A stretch of DNA of 64,000 bases, from the NCBI RefSeq assembly GCF_019880245.1, contig NZ_CP082288.1, forward strand, positions 62,001 through 126,000. Reading direction: 5' to 3'. Shown here in pieces: positions 29,322 through 36,913 of this stretch. The DNA is from Halobaculum roseum. GTDB lineage: Archaea; Halobacteriota; Halobacteria; Halobacteriales; Haloferacaceae. The position numbers and the translations under genes were made by a program. A model generated the notes under the pieces. That model ran no database searches, was not told the DNA's origin, and saw only the letters and a list, made by a program, of their open reading frames with translations. Positions within the stretch are counted from its first letter, which is position 1. Each line of letters opens with the position of its first letter.

Positions 29322-30515
29322 ATGGGACTCTATCGGATCGTCTCGCTGGTTCTCTCCTGGCAGGTCGCCGCGAGCGTCTGTTACTACGCGATCTTCGCCG
29401 CGACGCCCTTCTTCCGCGCGGAGTTCGACCTCTCGGGCGCCGCGGTCGGGCTCGTGGTCACGTCGCTGACGCTCGGGTACGCGGTGTTCCTGCTCCCGCT
29501 CGGGGCGCTCACCGACCGGTTCGGCGAACGACGCATGCTCACCGTCGGCCTGATCGGCGTCTCGACGGGCGCGTTCCTCGTGACGCAGGCGTGGTCGTTC
29601 CCGGCGTTGCTCGCGAGCGCGTTCCTGCTCGGATCGCTGTACGGAACCGCGATGCCGGGGACGAACAAGGCCGTCTTTGACAACACGCCGCCCGGACGAC
29701 AGAACGTCGTCATGGGCGTGAAACAGGTCGGCGTCACCGCCGGCAGCGGCGCGAGCGCGCTGCTCGTGACCGGCATCGCTGGCGTCCTATACTGGGAGGC
29801 GGGCTTCTACGTCGCCGCCGGGACGGGTGCGGTCGTCGCGGTCCTGTTCTGGCTCGTCTACCGCGGCACCGAGCCCGGCGGCGAGGCGAGCTACCCCGAC
29901 TTCCGAAAGCTCGGTGCGAACCCTCCCTACCGGGCGTTGACCGCCGCCGGGTTCTGTCTCGGCGCGGCGCTGTTCACGACGACCGGGTACACCGTGATCC
30001 ACGTCACCGACTCCGTGGGGGCGTCCGTCGCGTTCGGGGGCGTCGTGCTAGCGGCGGTTCAGGTCTCGGGCAGCGTCGGTCGCGTCCTCACCGGATGGCT
30101 CAGCGACGCGCTGCCCGGCGACCCGACGCGTCGGATCGGCGGGATCCTCCTCGCGCAGGCGATAGCGAGCGCGGTCTCGCTCGTCGCGGTTGCGGTCGTC
30201 GCCGGCCGGACACCCACGACGGTCGCGTTCGTCGCGCTCGGGTTCTTCCTGCTTGGGTTCACCGGCGTGTACTACTCCTGTATGGCGACGGTCGTCTCCG
30301 CCGAGGAGATGGGCGGCGCCACCGGAGGCGGCCAGCTCGCGCTCACAAGCGGCGCCCTGTTCGCCCCGCCGGCGTTCGGCTACCTCGCGGACACGTACGG
30401 TTACCGGGCGGGGTGGCTCATGCTCGCGGCCGTCGTCGCGGTGGGCGCTTTGTTCGTCGTCAGGGTGATCGTCGCGGAGCCGCCGGCCGACACCGTCGTC
30501 GCTGCGGCCGACTGA
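29322..30515 (+). CDS. MFS-type transporter
   Basis: The protein has 397 residues and about 12 hydrophobic segments. The MFS loop 2-3 signature is present (GALTDRFGERRMLTVG, compare GxLaDrxGrr). A central charged loop (RGTEPGGEASYPDFRKLG) divides two six-helix halves. The second-half copy GWLSDALPGDPTRRIGG is also present. The start at 29322 is chosen because a CTTTAG TATA-like element lies about 27-32 bases upstream; the frame also reads open to 29085 with no transporter character. Substrate unknown. Confidence 0.8.
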   Translation: MGLYRIVSLVLSWQVAASVCYYAIFAATPFFRAEFDLSGAAVGLVVTSLTLGYAVFLLPLGALTDRFGERRMLTVGLIGVSTGAFLVTQAWSFPALLASAFLLGSLYGTAMPGTNKAVFDNTPPGRQNVVMGVKQVGVTAGSGASALLVTGIAGVLYWEAGFYVAAGTGAVVAVLFWLVYRGTEPGGEASYPDFRKLGANPPYRALTAAGFCLGAALFTTTGYTVIHVTDSVGASVAFGGVVLAAVQVSGSVGRVLTGWLSDALPGDPTRRIGGILLAQAIASAVSLVAVAVVAGRTPTTVAFVALGFFLLGFTGVYYSCMATVVSAEEMGGATGGGQLALTSGALFAPPAFGYLADTYGYRAGWLMLAAVVAVGALFVVRVIVAEPPADTVVAAAD

Positions 30516-30595
30516 CGCTGACTACGACTCGAAGCAACGACCGGTCGTGTGGCGTCGGGACGCCGTCGCCGACGAAACACCGACGCCGGCGACGA

Positions 30596-30606
30596 AATTA
30601 TATACC
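30596..30606 (+). promoter_or_regulatory. TATA box of the UspA gene
   Basis: AATTATATACC is centred about 30 bases before the ATG at 30631, the standard spacing for a leaderless haloarchaeal transcript. Confidence 0.6.
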
Positions 30607-30630
30607 GGACGCCGCTCAACTGCCGCTCGC

Positions 30631-31071
30631 ATGTACCACGTTCTGCTCGCGGTCGACGACGACGAGGACCGAACGGCCGACCAGATCGAGACGCTCCGGT
30701 CGCTTCCGGGACGCGATGACCTCCGAGTGACGGTCGTTCACGTCCACGAGACCGTCGACGCGCCGGCCGACGAGGCCGGTCGATCGGTGATCGAGTCGAT
30801 CAACGACGAGATCGGCGAGCTGCAGGGGCTTCCCGAGACCGTCACGACGGTACGGGACGCGGTCGACGACCTCGGCGTTCCCGTCGAGGTGACCGAGCGG
30901 ACCGGCGATGCCGCCGAGGAGGTCCTCGCGGAGGCCGAGGAACGGGACGCCGACGCGATCCTCCTTGCCGCTCGCAAGCGGAGTCCTGCGGGGAAGGCAC
31001 TGTTCGGGAGCGTCACACAGCGTATCATTATCGACGGCGAGCGTCCGGTGATCGTCGCGGGCGGCCGCTAA
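30631..31071 (+). CDS. Universal stress protein, UspA family
   Basis: The protein has 146 residues and one Usp domain. HVLLAVDDDEDR opens the first strand, VTVVHVHE the second, DAILLAARKRSPAGKALFGSV is the nucleotide-binding-type GxxG-(x)-GS region, and RPVIVAGGR is the final strand. The start at 30631 is preferred over earlier in-frame codons because of the TATA box. UspA proteins act as stress-induced nucleotide-binding dimers; the specific role is unknown. Confidence 0.85.
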   Translation: MYHVLLAVDDDEDRTADQIETLRSLPGRDDLRVTVVHVHETVDAPADEAGRSVIESINDEIGELQGLPETVTTVRDAVDDLGVPVEVTERTGDAAEEVLAEAEERDADAILLAARKRSPAGKALFGSVTQRIIIDGERPVIVAGGR

Positions 31072-31160
31072 CGGAACTCGGTTCGCTTCCCCAGATCCCC
31101 CTCACTGTATTTACCGAACTCTGCAAGACTGCAGGAGTGAGCGGTCGCTAACTGAAAAAG

Positions 31161-31195
31161 ACATGATCGATTAGTATGTACTGTTCCGATCATGT
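31161..31195. promoter_or_regulatory. Inverted repeat upstream of the TAXI-TRAP genes
   Basis: ACATGATCG (31161-31169) and CGATCATGT (31187-31195) are perfect reverse complements separated by 17 bases. The half-site CGATCAT recurs twice before the permease gene (32471-32486), suggesting binding by one regulator. Confidence 0.45.
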
Positions 31196-31284
31196 GTTTC
31201 AGAATCTATCATCATCGTATGCCTATATTTGACAACCCTGCCCTAACCACCATGGTTAACAATGCTGTACGTTAAGAGATAGCC

Positions 31285-32430
31285 ATGTCTGGTGACGACA
31301 TAAACAGGCGTGACGTGCTGGCAGGCGCAGGAACGATGGGCGTAATCACGCTCGCCGGCTGTACCGGCGGCGGAAACGGCGGCGATGGTGGCGATGGTGG
31401 CGATGGCGGTGACGGCGGCGGCGACGGTGGCGACGGCGGCGGTGACGGTGGGTCCGGCGGCGACGGCGGCGGGTCCGAGAGCTACCAGCTGACGATCGCG
31501 GGGACGTCCTCCGGGAGTTCGACCCAGCAGGCCGGGCAGGCACTGGCACGCGCGGCGAGCCAGCACAGCGACATTCTGGATATCTCCGTTCAGGTGACCG
31601 ACGGCTGGACGGCGAACCTCTACGAGTACGACAGCGACAACATCAACGCGATGGGTGTCGACAACAACTCCCTCTCGAAGGCGCTGAACGAGGAGGGGCC
31701 GTTCGCGGAGGAGCCCGTCGACAGCCTTCCCCACCAGGGCTTCGTGTTCACGAACCTCGAGATCTATTGGGTCGCGACTGAGGAATCTGGCATCACCTCG
31801 ACGGCCGACCTCGCCGAGGGTGGCTACACGATCTACCCGATCCAGCCCGGCTTCGGGACGCGGCTGCTGACCGAGGAGGTCATCCGCGAGGCCGGTCTGT
31901 GGGAGCCGAACGACATCCTCAACGTCGGTACCAGCGACATCGCGGGCGCCGTCGAGGAGGGTCGTGTCGACGCGCTGTGTATCTACGGCGCCAACGGCGT
32001 CGCCCTCTCCAGCTGGGTCCAGGAGGTCGACGTGCGCTCCGGCGGCGGGCTGAACGTCATCGAGGTCGACGACAACTTCTCGTCGGCGATCGACAACGTC
32101 GGCGGCGCGATCAAGAAGGAGGGCCTCGAGCCGTACGGCTGGGAGCAGGACGTGTCCGGCATCACCGACACCACCACGGCGTGGGTCCTCGCCGGCCAGT
32201 GGGCGTTCGGTCCTGACGTTCCCGCGGGCGCGACCGAGGAGGTCGCCCGCCTCGCTAACGAGCACTGGGAGGCCATCCGCGAGGCCGACCCGACCACGCT
32301 CGACCACTCCGACCCCGAGACGATGACGACCGCCGTCCTCGAGGACCTGCCGGTTCACGCCGGCGTCGCGGACTTCTTCCAGGCGAACGACGTCTGGGAC
32401 GACAGCTGGACCGACGGCGAGAACGAGTAG
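31285..32430 (+). CDS. TAXI-family TRAP transporter solute-binding lipoprotein
   Basis: The protein has 381 residues. The N-terminus has a Tat twin arginine (INRRDVLAGAG) and a lipobox (TLAGC), so it is exported folded and lipid-anchored. A Gly/Asp-repeat linker (about 35-75) leads to the TAXI binding domain: LTIAGTSSGSSTQQAGQALA, a domain near YTIYPIQPGFGTRLLTEEVI, and IAGAVEEGRVDALCIYGANG. The latter two match the expected two-lobe fold. The fused permease gene follows 125 bases downstream. Substrates of TAXI systems are often dicarboxylates, glutamate or similar acids; the substrate here is not evident. Confidence 0.88.
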   Translation: MSGDDINRRDVLAGAGTMGVITLAGCTGGGNGGDGGDGGDGGDGGGDGGDGGGDGGSGGDGGGSESYQLTIAGTSSGSSTQQAGQALARAASQHSDILDISVQVTDGWTANLYEYDSDNINAMGVDNNSLSKALNEEGPFAEEPVDSLPHQGFVFTNLEIYWVATEESGITSTADLAEGGYTIYPIQPGFGTRLLTEEVIREAGLWEPNDILNVGTSDIAGAVEEGRVDALCIYGANGVALSSWVQEVDVRSGGGLNVIEVDDNFSSAIDNVGGAIKKEGLEPYGWEQDVSGITDTTTAWVLAGQWAFGPDVPAGATEEVARLANEHWEAIREADPTTLDHSDPETMTTAVLEDLPVHAGVADFFQANDVWDDSWTDGENE

Positions 32431-32460
32431 AAACGACCATCGCCCCTGACCGGGCGACAA

Positions 32461-32486
32461 TTTATAGGTACGATCATCACGATCAT
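32461..32486 (+). promoter_or_regulatory. TATA box and two CGATCAT direct repeats
   Basis: TTTATA (32461-32466) lies about 31 bases before an ATG at 32495. CGATCAT occurs at 32471-32477 and 32480-32486, a nine-base period, between TATA and the expected transcript start. That position suits a repressor. Confidence 0.45.
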
Positions 32487-32494
32487 ACGATTCA

Positions 32495-32563
32495 ATGTGT
32501 GCAACTATCCAACAGCGGGTGGCAGAGGGACTCCGGGTATCGGGCGTGATAACTCATGAGTGA
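32495..32563 (+). CDS. Possible 22-residue leader peptide before the TRAP permease
   Basis: ATG at 32495 opens a 22-codon frame (begins MCATIQQRVAEG) that ends at TGA 32561-32563, overlapping the permease start at 32556 by eight bases. The TATA spacing fits a leaderless start here, while the permease has no clear ribosome site of its own. It may couple or attenuate permease translation. Existence is an inference. Confidence 0.3.
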   Translation: MCATIQQRVAEGLRVSGVITHE

Positions 32564-34676
32564 CGCGGAAGCGGGCGCGAGGGCGGGAACAGGCGACGTG
32601 AGCTTCGACCGCGCGCAGCCGTGGGACGCCGAGCTGGTGTCGCTGCGGAACGTGCTCATCGCCCTGTCCGTGGTGTTCTGGGCGGGGGTGATGCTGTACA
32701 CCAAGTTCTACCCGATGCCGCGCGCGCAGTTCGGCGTCGCCTTCCTCGGCGGCATCCTGATCCTGTACATCGTCACCGAGCTGATGGCGATGTCCGACGG
32801 GGACGGGAACGGACACCTCCTCGCCGACCTCAAGAGCGCCTACGGGCCGGGCAACCGCGTCGACGCGGCGTTGCTGTCGCTGTCGGCGATCGACGTGCTC
32901 GCGACCACGGTCTACATGTCCGTGAACTTCCAGGCGCTGTACGTCGAACGCGCGGGACGCGCGCTGCCGCACGAGTACGTGATGGCGGCCGTCTTCTCGG
33001 TCGTGATGGTGTACCTGACGTGGCGGTCCTTCGGCGGCACGTTCGTCGCCGTCGTGTTGCTCGGGTTCGGCTACGGCTACTTCGGGATGTACGCTCCCGG
33101 CCCGCTCCAGCACGGCGGGCTCGGCGTCGAGCGCATCCTCCGGACGGTCGTCGTCAGCGTCGACGGCTTCTTCGGCTTCCTGACGCAGCTGGTCGCGGCG
33201 TGGATCGCGCTGTTCCTGCTGTATGCGGGCTTCCTGAAGGCGTATGGCGCGTTCGACCTGATCATGCGGCTGGCGTTCCGCTCGGCGAAGTACATCGACT
33301 CGGGCATCGCCCAGACGGCGGTGCTCTCCAGTGCGGTCATCGGCTCCGTCAACGGGAGCCAGACCGCGAACGCCGGCATGACCGGCTCGTTCACGATCCC
33401 GCTGATGAAGCGCAACGGCGTCAAGCCGGAGACCGCGGGTGCCATCGAGGCGGTCGCCTCGACGGCGGGTCAGGTGCTCCCGCCGGTCATGGGCGCGGGC
33501 GCGTTCATCATGGCGTCGCTCATCACGGGCGTCACCTACGTGGACGTGATCATCGCGGGGATCATCCCCGCAGTGATCCTCTCGCTCACCATCTTCGTGG
33601 CGGTGCACTACGTCGCCGCCCCGCAGCTCGACGACACCGACGCATCGAAGCTGTTGGGTGACAAGATGCCGCGCTCGGAGTTCGCCTCCGAGAGCCTGAA
33701 GTACGGCATCCCGCTGGCGGTGCTCATCTACAAGCTCGGCGTCGAGCAGGTGACCGTCGGCACCGCGGCGCTGTGGACGACCGGCGCGATGCTGCTCACC
33801 GGCATGCTGTTCCCGGTGATCCACTCGGCCGTCGGTGACGCAGACGAGACGGTTGTCGAGTCGCTCAAGCGGACGACCTGGGAGACGCTCGACGGCGCCC
33901 GCGAGGGCGTGGTCGTGCTCGCCCCGGTGACGATCATCCTGGCGGCCATCAACGGCGTCGTCGACATCCTCACCGCGACGGGGGTGCCGACCGCCATCTC
34001 GCTGACGCTGCTCGACCTGTCGGGCGGCGTCCTGCTGATCGCGGCCATCCTCTCGATGATCATCTGTATCATCCTCGGGCTGGGGATGCCGACGACGGCG
34101 TCGTACACCATCGTCGCGCTGCTGGTGGCGCCGACGCTCATCAGCCAGTTCTTCCTGCCCGAGTTCGCGGGACACTTCTTCGTGTTCTACGCGGCCATCC
34201 TCGCGGGGCTGACGCCGCCCATCGCGACGTGTGTGGCGGTCGCCTGCGGGATCGCGGGCGCGAACTTCTGGCGGAGCTGCTGGGAGGCGATCAAGCTCTC
34301 GGCGCCGCTGTTCATCCTTCCGTTCACGTTCGTCTACCATCCCGAGGTCGTCTCGGCGGAGTTCAATCAGCTGTCGCTGACCTCCGGCGGGTTCGCGCTG
34401 TTCGGCGCGATCGCGATGATCCACGGGATCAACTACCGGTTCGTCTTCGGCGACGTGGTGACGATCACATCGCGCATCTCGTTCTTCGTCGCCGGCGTGC
34501 TCGCGATGGTGTACCCCTCGCGGGTCGTCCAGACCGCCGCGGTGCTGTTGGTGATCGCGATGTACGTGCTGCAGTCGTTCGCCGGTCGTCCCGACCCGGT
34601 CGGCGTCCTCACGCGGACCCTCGGCCTATCGAGCGGCGGCGGCGTTCCGGGGACCGAGCAGCCCGACCGCGAGTAG
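32556..34676 (+). CDS. TRAP transporter fused 4TM/12TM permease
   Basis: The protein has 706 residues and many hydrophobic segments, the length expected for fused DctQ/DctM-type subunits of TAXI-TRAP systems. The first ~200 residues contain the DctQ-like helices. From about 205 onward the DctM-like part has conserved loops GSVNGSQTANAGMTGSFTIP, GQVLPPVMGAGAFIMAS and LGMPTTASYTIVALL, plus GLTPPIATCVAVACGIAGAN. It pairs with the lipoprotein encoded upstream and uses an ion gradient for uptake. Extra C-terminal helices follow. Confidence 0.9.
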   Translation: MSDAEAGARAGTGDVSFDRAQPWDAELVSLRNVLIALSVVFWAGVMLYTKFYPMPRAQFGVAFLGGILILYIVTELMAMSDGDGNGHLLADLKSAYGPGNRVDAALLSLSAIDVLATTVYMSVNFQALYVERAGRALPHEYVMAAVFSVVMVYLTWRSFGGTFVAVVLLGFGYGYFGMYAPGPLQHGGLGVERILRTVVVSVDGFFGFLTQLVAAWIALFLLYAGFLKAYGAFDLIMRLAFRSAKYIDSGIAQTAVLSSAVIGSVNGSQTANAGMTGSFTIPLMKRNGVKPETAGAIEAVASTAGQVLPPVMGAGAFIMASLITGVTYVDVIIAGIIPAVILSLTIFVAVHYVAAPQLDDTDASKLLGDKMPRSEFASESLKYGIPLAVLIYKLGVEQVTVGTAALWTTGAMLLTGMLFPVIHSAVGDADETVVESLKRTTWETLDGAREGVVVLAPVTIILAAINGVVDILTATGVPTAISLTLLDLSGGVLLIAAILSMIICIILGLGMPTTASYTIVALLVAPTLISQFFLPEFAGHFFVFYAAILAGLTPPIATCVAVACGIAGANFWRSCWEAIKLSAPLFILPFTFVYHPEVVSAEFNQLSLTSGGFALFGAIAMIHGINYRFVFGDVVTITSRISFFVAGVLAMVYPSRVVQTAAVLLVIAMYVLQSFAGRPDPVGVLTRTLGLSSGGGVPGTEQPDRE

Positions 34677-34695
34677 GGTCGCTCGCCAGCCGTCG

Positions 34696-34700
34696 TTTTT
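34696..34700 (+). terminator. T-tract after the TRAP operon
   Basis: TTTTT begins 20 bases after the permease stop. Archaeal transcription often ends at such tracts. There is no hairpin, so the call is modest. Confidence 0.35.
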
Positions 34701-34882
34701 CGGTCTAACTCTCCTTTCGCAGTTGACGAAACCAGTACACTCCGACACGAGCGACAACATCCACAGCGCACTCGCCCCGATATACGACTGAACCCGCCCG
34801 AACGATCGCCGTGCCGTCTCCCGAACGATTCCTCGCCGGTGACTATTTGTCGTCTGAATACGTTGACACGTTCTGATATCTC

Positions 34883-35638
34883 ATGAACGGAATCGAGGGC
34901 GGCGTCGCGATCGTCACCGGCGGAGCGGCGGGTATCGGACGGGCAGCCGCGGAGCGGTTCGCCGCGGAGGGTGCAAGGGTGGTCGTCGCGGACATCGACG
35001 CGGACGACCTCGCGGAGACGGTCGACCTGATCGAGGCGGACGGCGGCGAGGCGACCGCGGTCGAGACGGACGTGAGCGACGCCGACGACGTGGCGTCGCT
35101 CGTCGAGGAGACGGTCGACACCTACGGCGTCCCGGACTTCGCACTCAACAACGCGGGGATCGAGGGCAGCAGCGCGCCGCTTGCCGACCAGTCGCTCGAG
35201 GACTGGAAGCGGGTGATCGACGTGAACCAGACCGGCGTGTGGAACTGTCTGACCGAGGAGCTCGCCGTGATGGCCGACAACGGCGGCGGCGCGATCGTCA
35301 ACACCTCGTCGATCGCCGGGCTCAGCGCCGCCGGCGGCGGTCCCTACGTCGCGAGCAAGCACGGGGTCATCGGGCTCACCCGTGCCGCGGCGGCCCAGTA
35401 CGGTCCCGCCGGCGTCCGCGTGAACGCGGTCTGTCCTGGCGTCATCGACACGGAGATGATCGACCGCGCGAGCGACGAGATGGGCGAGGAGACTATCGAC
35501 CAGATCGTGCAGGCGAAGCCCCTTCGCCGGATGGGCGAACCCGAGGAGGTCGCCAGCGCGGTCGTCTGGCTCTGTTCGGACGAGTCGTCGTTCGTCACCG
35601 GCCACCCGCTCGTCATCGACGGAGGGTATATGGCCTGA
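34883..35638 (+). CDS. Short-chain dehydrogenase/reductase
   Basis: The protein has 251 residues, a classical SDR. TGGAAGIG (12-19) binds the NAD(P) cofactor, NNAG is at 89-92, catalytic serine is in NTSSIAG (142-143), and Tyr155-Lys159 form YVASK. ADIDADD after the second strand has Asp at the position that usually selects NAD+ over NADP+. The tail (LRRMGEPEEVASAVVWL and FVTGHPLVIDGGY) is typical of glucose 1-dehydrogenase/3-oxoacyl reductase-like members. It follows the TRAP operon and may act on the imported compound, which is inference. Confidence 0.88.
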   Translation: MNGIEGGVAIVTGGAAGIGRAAAERFAAEGARVVVADIDADDLAETVDLIEADGGEATAVETDVSDADDVASLVEETVDTYGVPDFALNNAGIEGSSAPLADQSLEDWKRVIDVNQTGVWNCLTEELAVMADNGGGAIVNTSSIAGLSAAGGGPYVASKHGVIGLTRAAAAQYGPAGVRVNAVCPGVIDTEMIDRASDEMGEETIDQIVQAKPLRRMGEPEEVASAVVWLCSDESSFVTGHPLVIDGGYMA

Positions 35639-35707
35639 CGACGGTTCACAGTGGAGTTCAGCGGAACCGAGCGACACAACTGAGTACCCCCGCCGTGACG
35701 CCCGACC

Positions 35708-36139
35708 ATGCTCGTTCGGGACCTCATGACGCGGGAGGTCGTCACCTGCGACGCCGGCGTGACCGTTCAGGACGCCGCCGAGGTGATGCTCGAGGCCGAT
35801 ATCGGGAGCGTGCTGATCACCAAGGGCGGAACGCCGATGGCGATCCTCACGGAGACTGATATCGTCCATGCCGGCGCGGTCACCGGGCGTGGGTTCGACG
35901 ACATCCCCGTCGACAAAGCCGCGAGCCACCCGTTGCGAACGGTCGCCCCCGACGCGACTGTCAGGGCGGCGGTCAAGCGAATGAATGACCGCGGGGTCAA
36001 GAAGCTCCCCGTGGTCGAGGACGCCGAACTCGTGGGAATCGTGACCCACGGTGACATCGTCGCCCACTACAGCGACTTCGTGCGGGAGGCCCACCGGCTC
36101 GACGCGAGCGCGAGCGAGTGGGAGTCGGATCGAGGCTGA
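35708..36139 (+). CDS. Two-CBS-domain protein
   Basis: The protein has 143 residues made of a CBS pair: LMTREVVTCDAGVTVQDAAEVM through ILTETDIV, then ASHPLRTVAPDATVRAAVKRM through GIVTHGDIVAHY. Such modules bind adenosine nucleotides and regulate partners. It stands alone, 69 bases after the dehydrogenase. An acidic tail ends it just before the decayed region. The partner is unknown. Confidence 0.85.
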   Translation: MLVRDLMTREVVTCDAGVTVQDAAEVMLEADIGSVLITKGGTPMAILTETDIVHAGAVTGRGFDDIPVDKAASHPLRTVAPDATVRAAVKRMNDRGVKKLPVVEDAELVGIVTHGDIVAHYSDFVREAHRLDASASEWESDRG

Positions 36140-36149
36140 AAGTGGCCTT

Positions 36150-36439
36150 CAGTGGCGCCCGGATCTGTCCCACAGGCGGCTACGGGAGATCGGGACTGGC
36201 TCCGTCGGGAACGTGCTGGTACGATCGGATTATCTGGAGCGGGACGGGTTCCTCGAAGAGGCGTTGGTCGACGCCGGACTCAAGACGCGCTCGTCGTCGA
36301 AGGCGGACGCCGCTTCTTCGTACCTCGTGCGTTGGAGAACGTCGACTCGCCGGCCGTCCACTTTCCCGACGAGGCGGAACATATCGAGGACAAACCGCTC
36401 GGTGAGTGGCTCGCAGGCATGACCGCGGAGGCTGCTTGA
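36150..36439 (+). pseudogene. Frameshifted AbrB-like small DNA-binding protein remnant
   Basis: Two protein-like segments lie in different frames. Frame one reads HRRLREIGTGSVGNVLVRSD and ERDGFLEEALVDAG, close to the LREIGxGSVGxxLPKxxL pattern of haloarchaeal AbrB/SpoVT-like proteins. Near 36285-36300 the sense shifts to another frame: QDALVVEGGRRFFVPRALEN, AVHFPDEAEH and KPLGEWLAGM, stopping at 36437-36439. No single frame covers both. It is probably a decayed antitoxin- or regulator-type gene at the edge of the AT-rich insert. Confidence 0.4.
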
Positions 36440-36440
36440 G

Positions 36441-36860
36441 ATGGGCGATTTAAACGCGGTTCGCTACGGGTGTACATGCGTCTATTGCGGCACCGCTACG
36501 ACGCGGCGGCCCGACGAACTCCGGCTGTGTGTGGGCTGTACGACGCGATCAGCGCCACGGATAGACCGGGGTATGTATTGTCGCGGTGCGCAGCGACGAC
36601 AAGCCGATCGACTTGCCACTACCTACGCGTTGAATCAGTCGGTCGTCGCCGTCGACGTGCTAGCTCCTGGTGTTGGCCCTCGCGACGGCTGGGTCGTTGA
36701 GGCGACCTTTGGACCGGGAGTCGGTTCCGACCGAGGTGCTGCGGACGTTGGCAGATTGAGGCGCGATCGTGGTAGATGCGAGTATGTAAGGACCGACGAA
36801 TATGATCGGGACCGTGACGGTCTAACCTTAGCCCGGTGTTCGGGTGAGGATACGATTTAG
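36441..36860 (+). CDS. Zinc-ribbon hypothetical protein, possibly decayed
   Basis: The protein has 139 residues, starting just after the pseudogene stop. CVYCG ... LRLCVGC is a zinc-ribbon pattern (CxxC, 14 residues, CxxC). ALNQSVVAVDVLAPGVGPRD and VVEATFGPGVGSD look like conserved folded segments. The rest is Arg-rich and less convincing, and the gene ends at the border of the AT-rich region. It may be intact, or its 3' part may be degraded. Function unknown. Confidence 0.4.
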   Translation: MGDLNAVRYGCTCVYCGTATTRRPDELRLCVGCTTRSAPRIDRGMYCRGAQRRQADRLATTYALNQSVVAVDVLAPGVGPRDGWVVEATFGPGVGSDRGAADVGRLRRDRGRCEYVRTDEYDRDRDGLTLARCSGEDTI

Positions 36861-36913
36861 TATATATGCTTAGGTGACAAAAGAACTATCTGTGTCAACG
36901 GAATTTATCTTCT

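Noticed and set aside
31370-31480. GGCGAT/GGCGAC repeats as a microsatellite or CRISPR-like array
   Set aside because: In frame, they encode the Gly/Asp linker of the TAXI lipoprotein; no spacers.
32505-34424. A 639-codon minus-strand frame across the TRAP permease
   Set aside because: Composition of Arg, His, Asp and Gln repeats without structure; it mirrors the permease codons.
36470-36700. Arg/Cys-rich 76-codon frame overlapping the zinc-ribbon ORF
   Set aside because: It lacks conserved-looking segments; the other frame carries the CxxC pairs.
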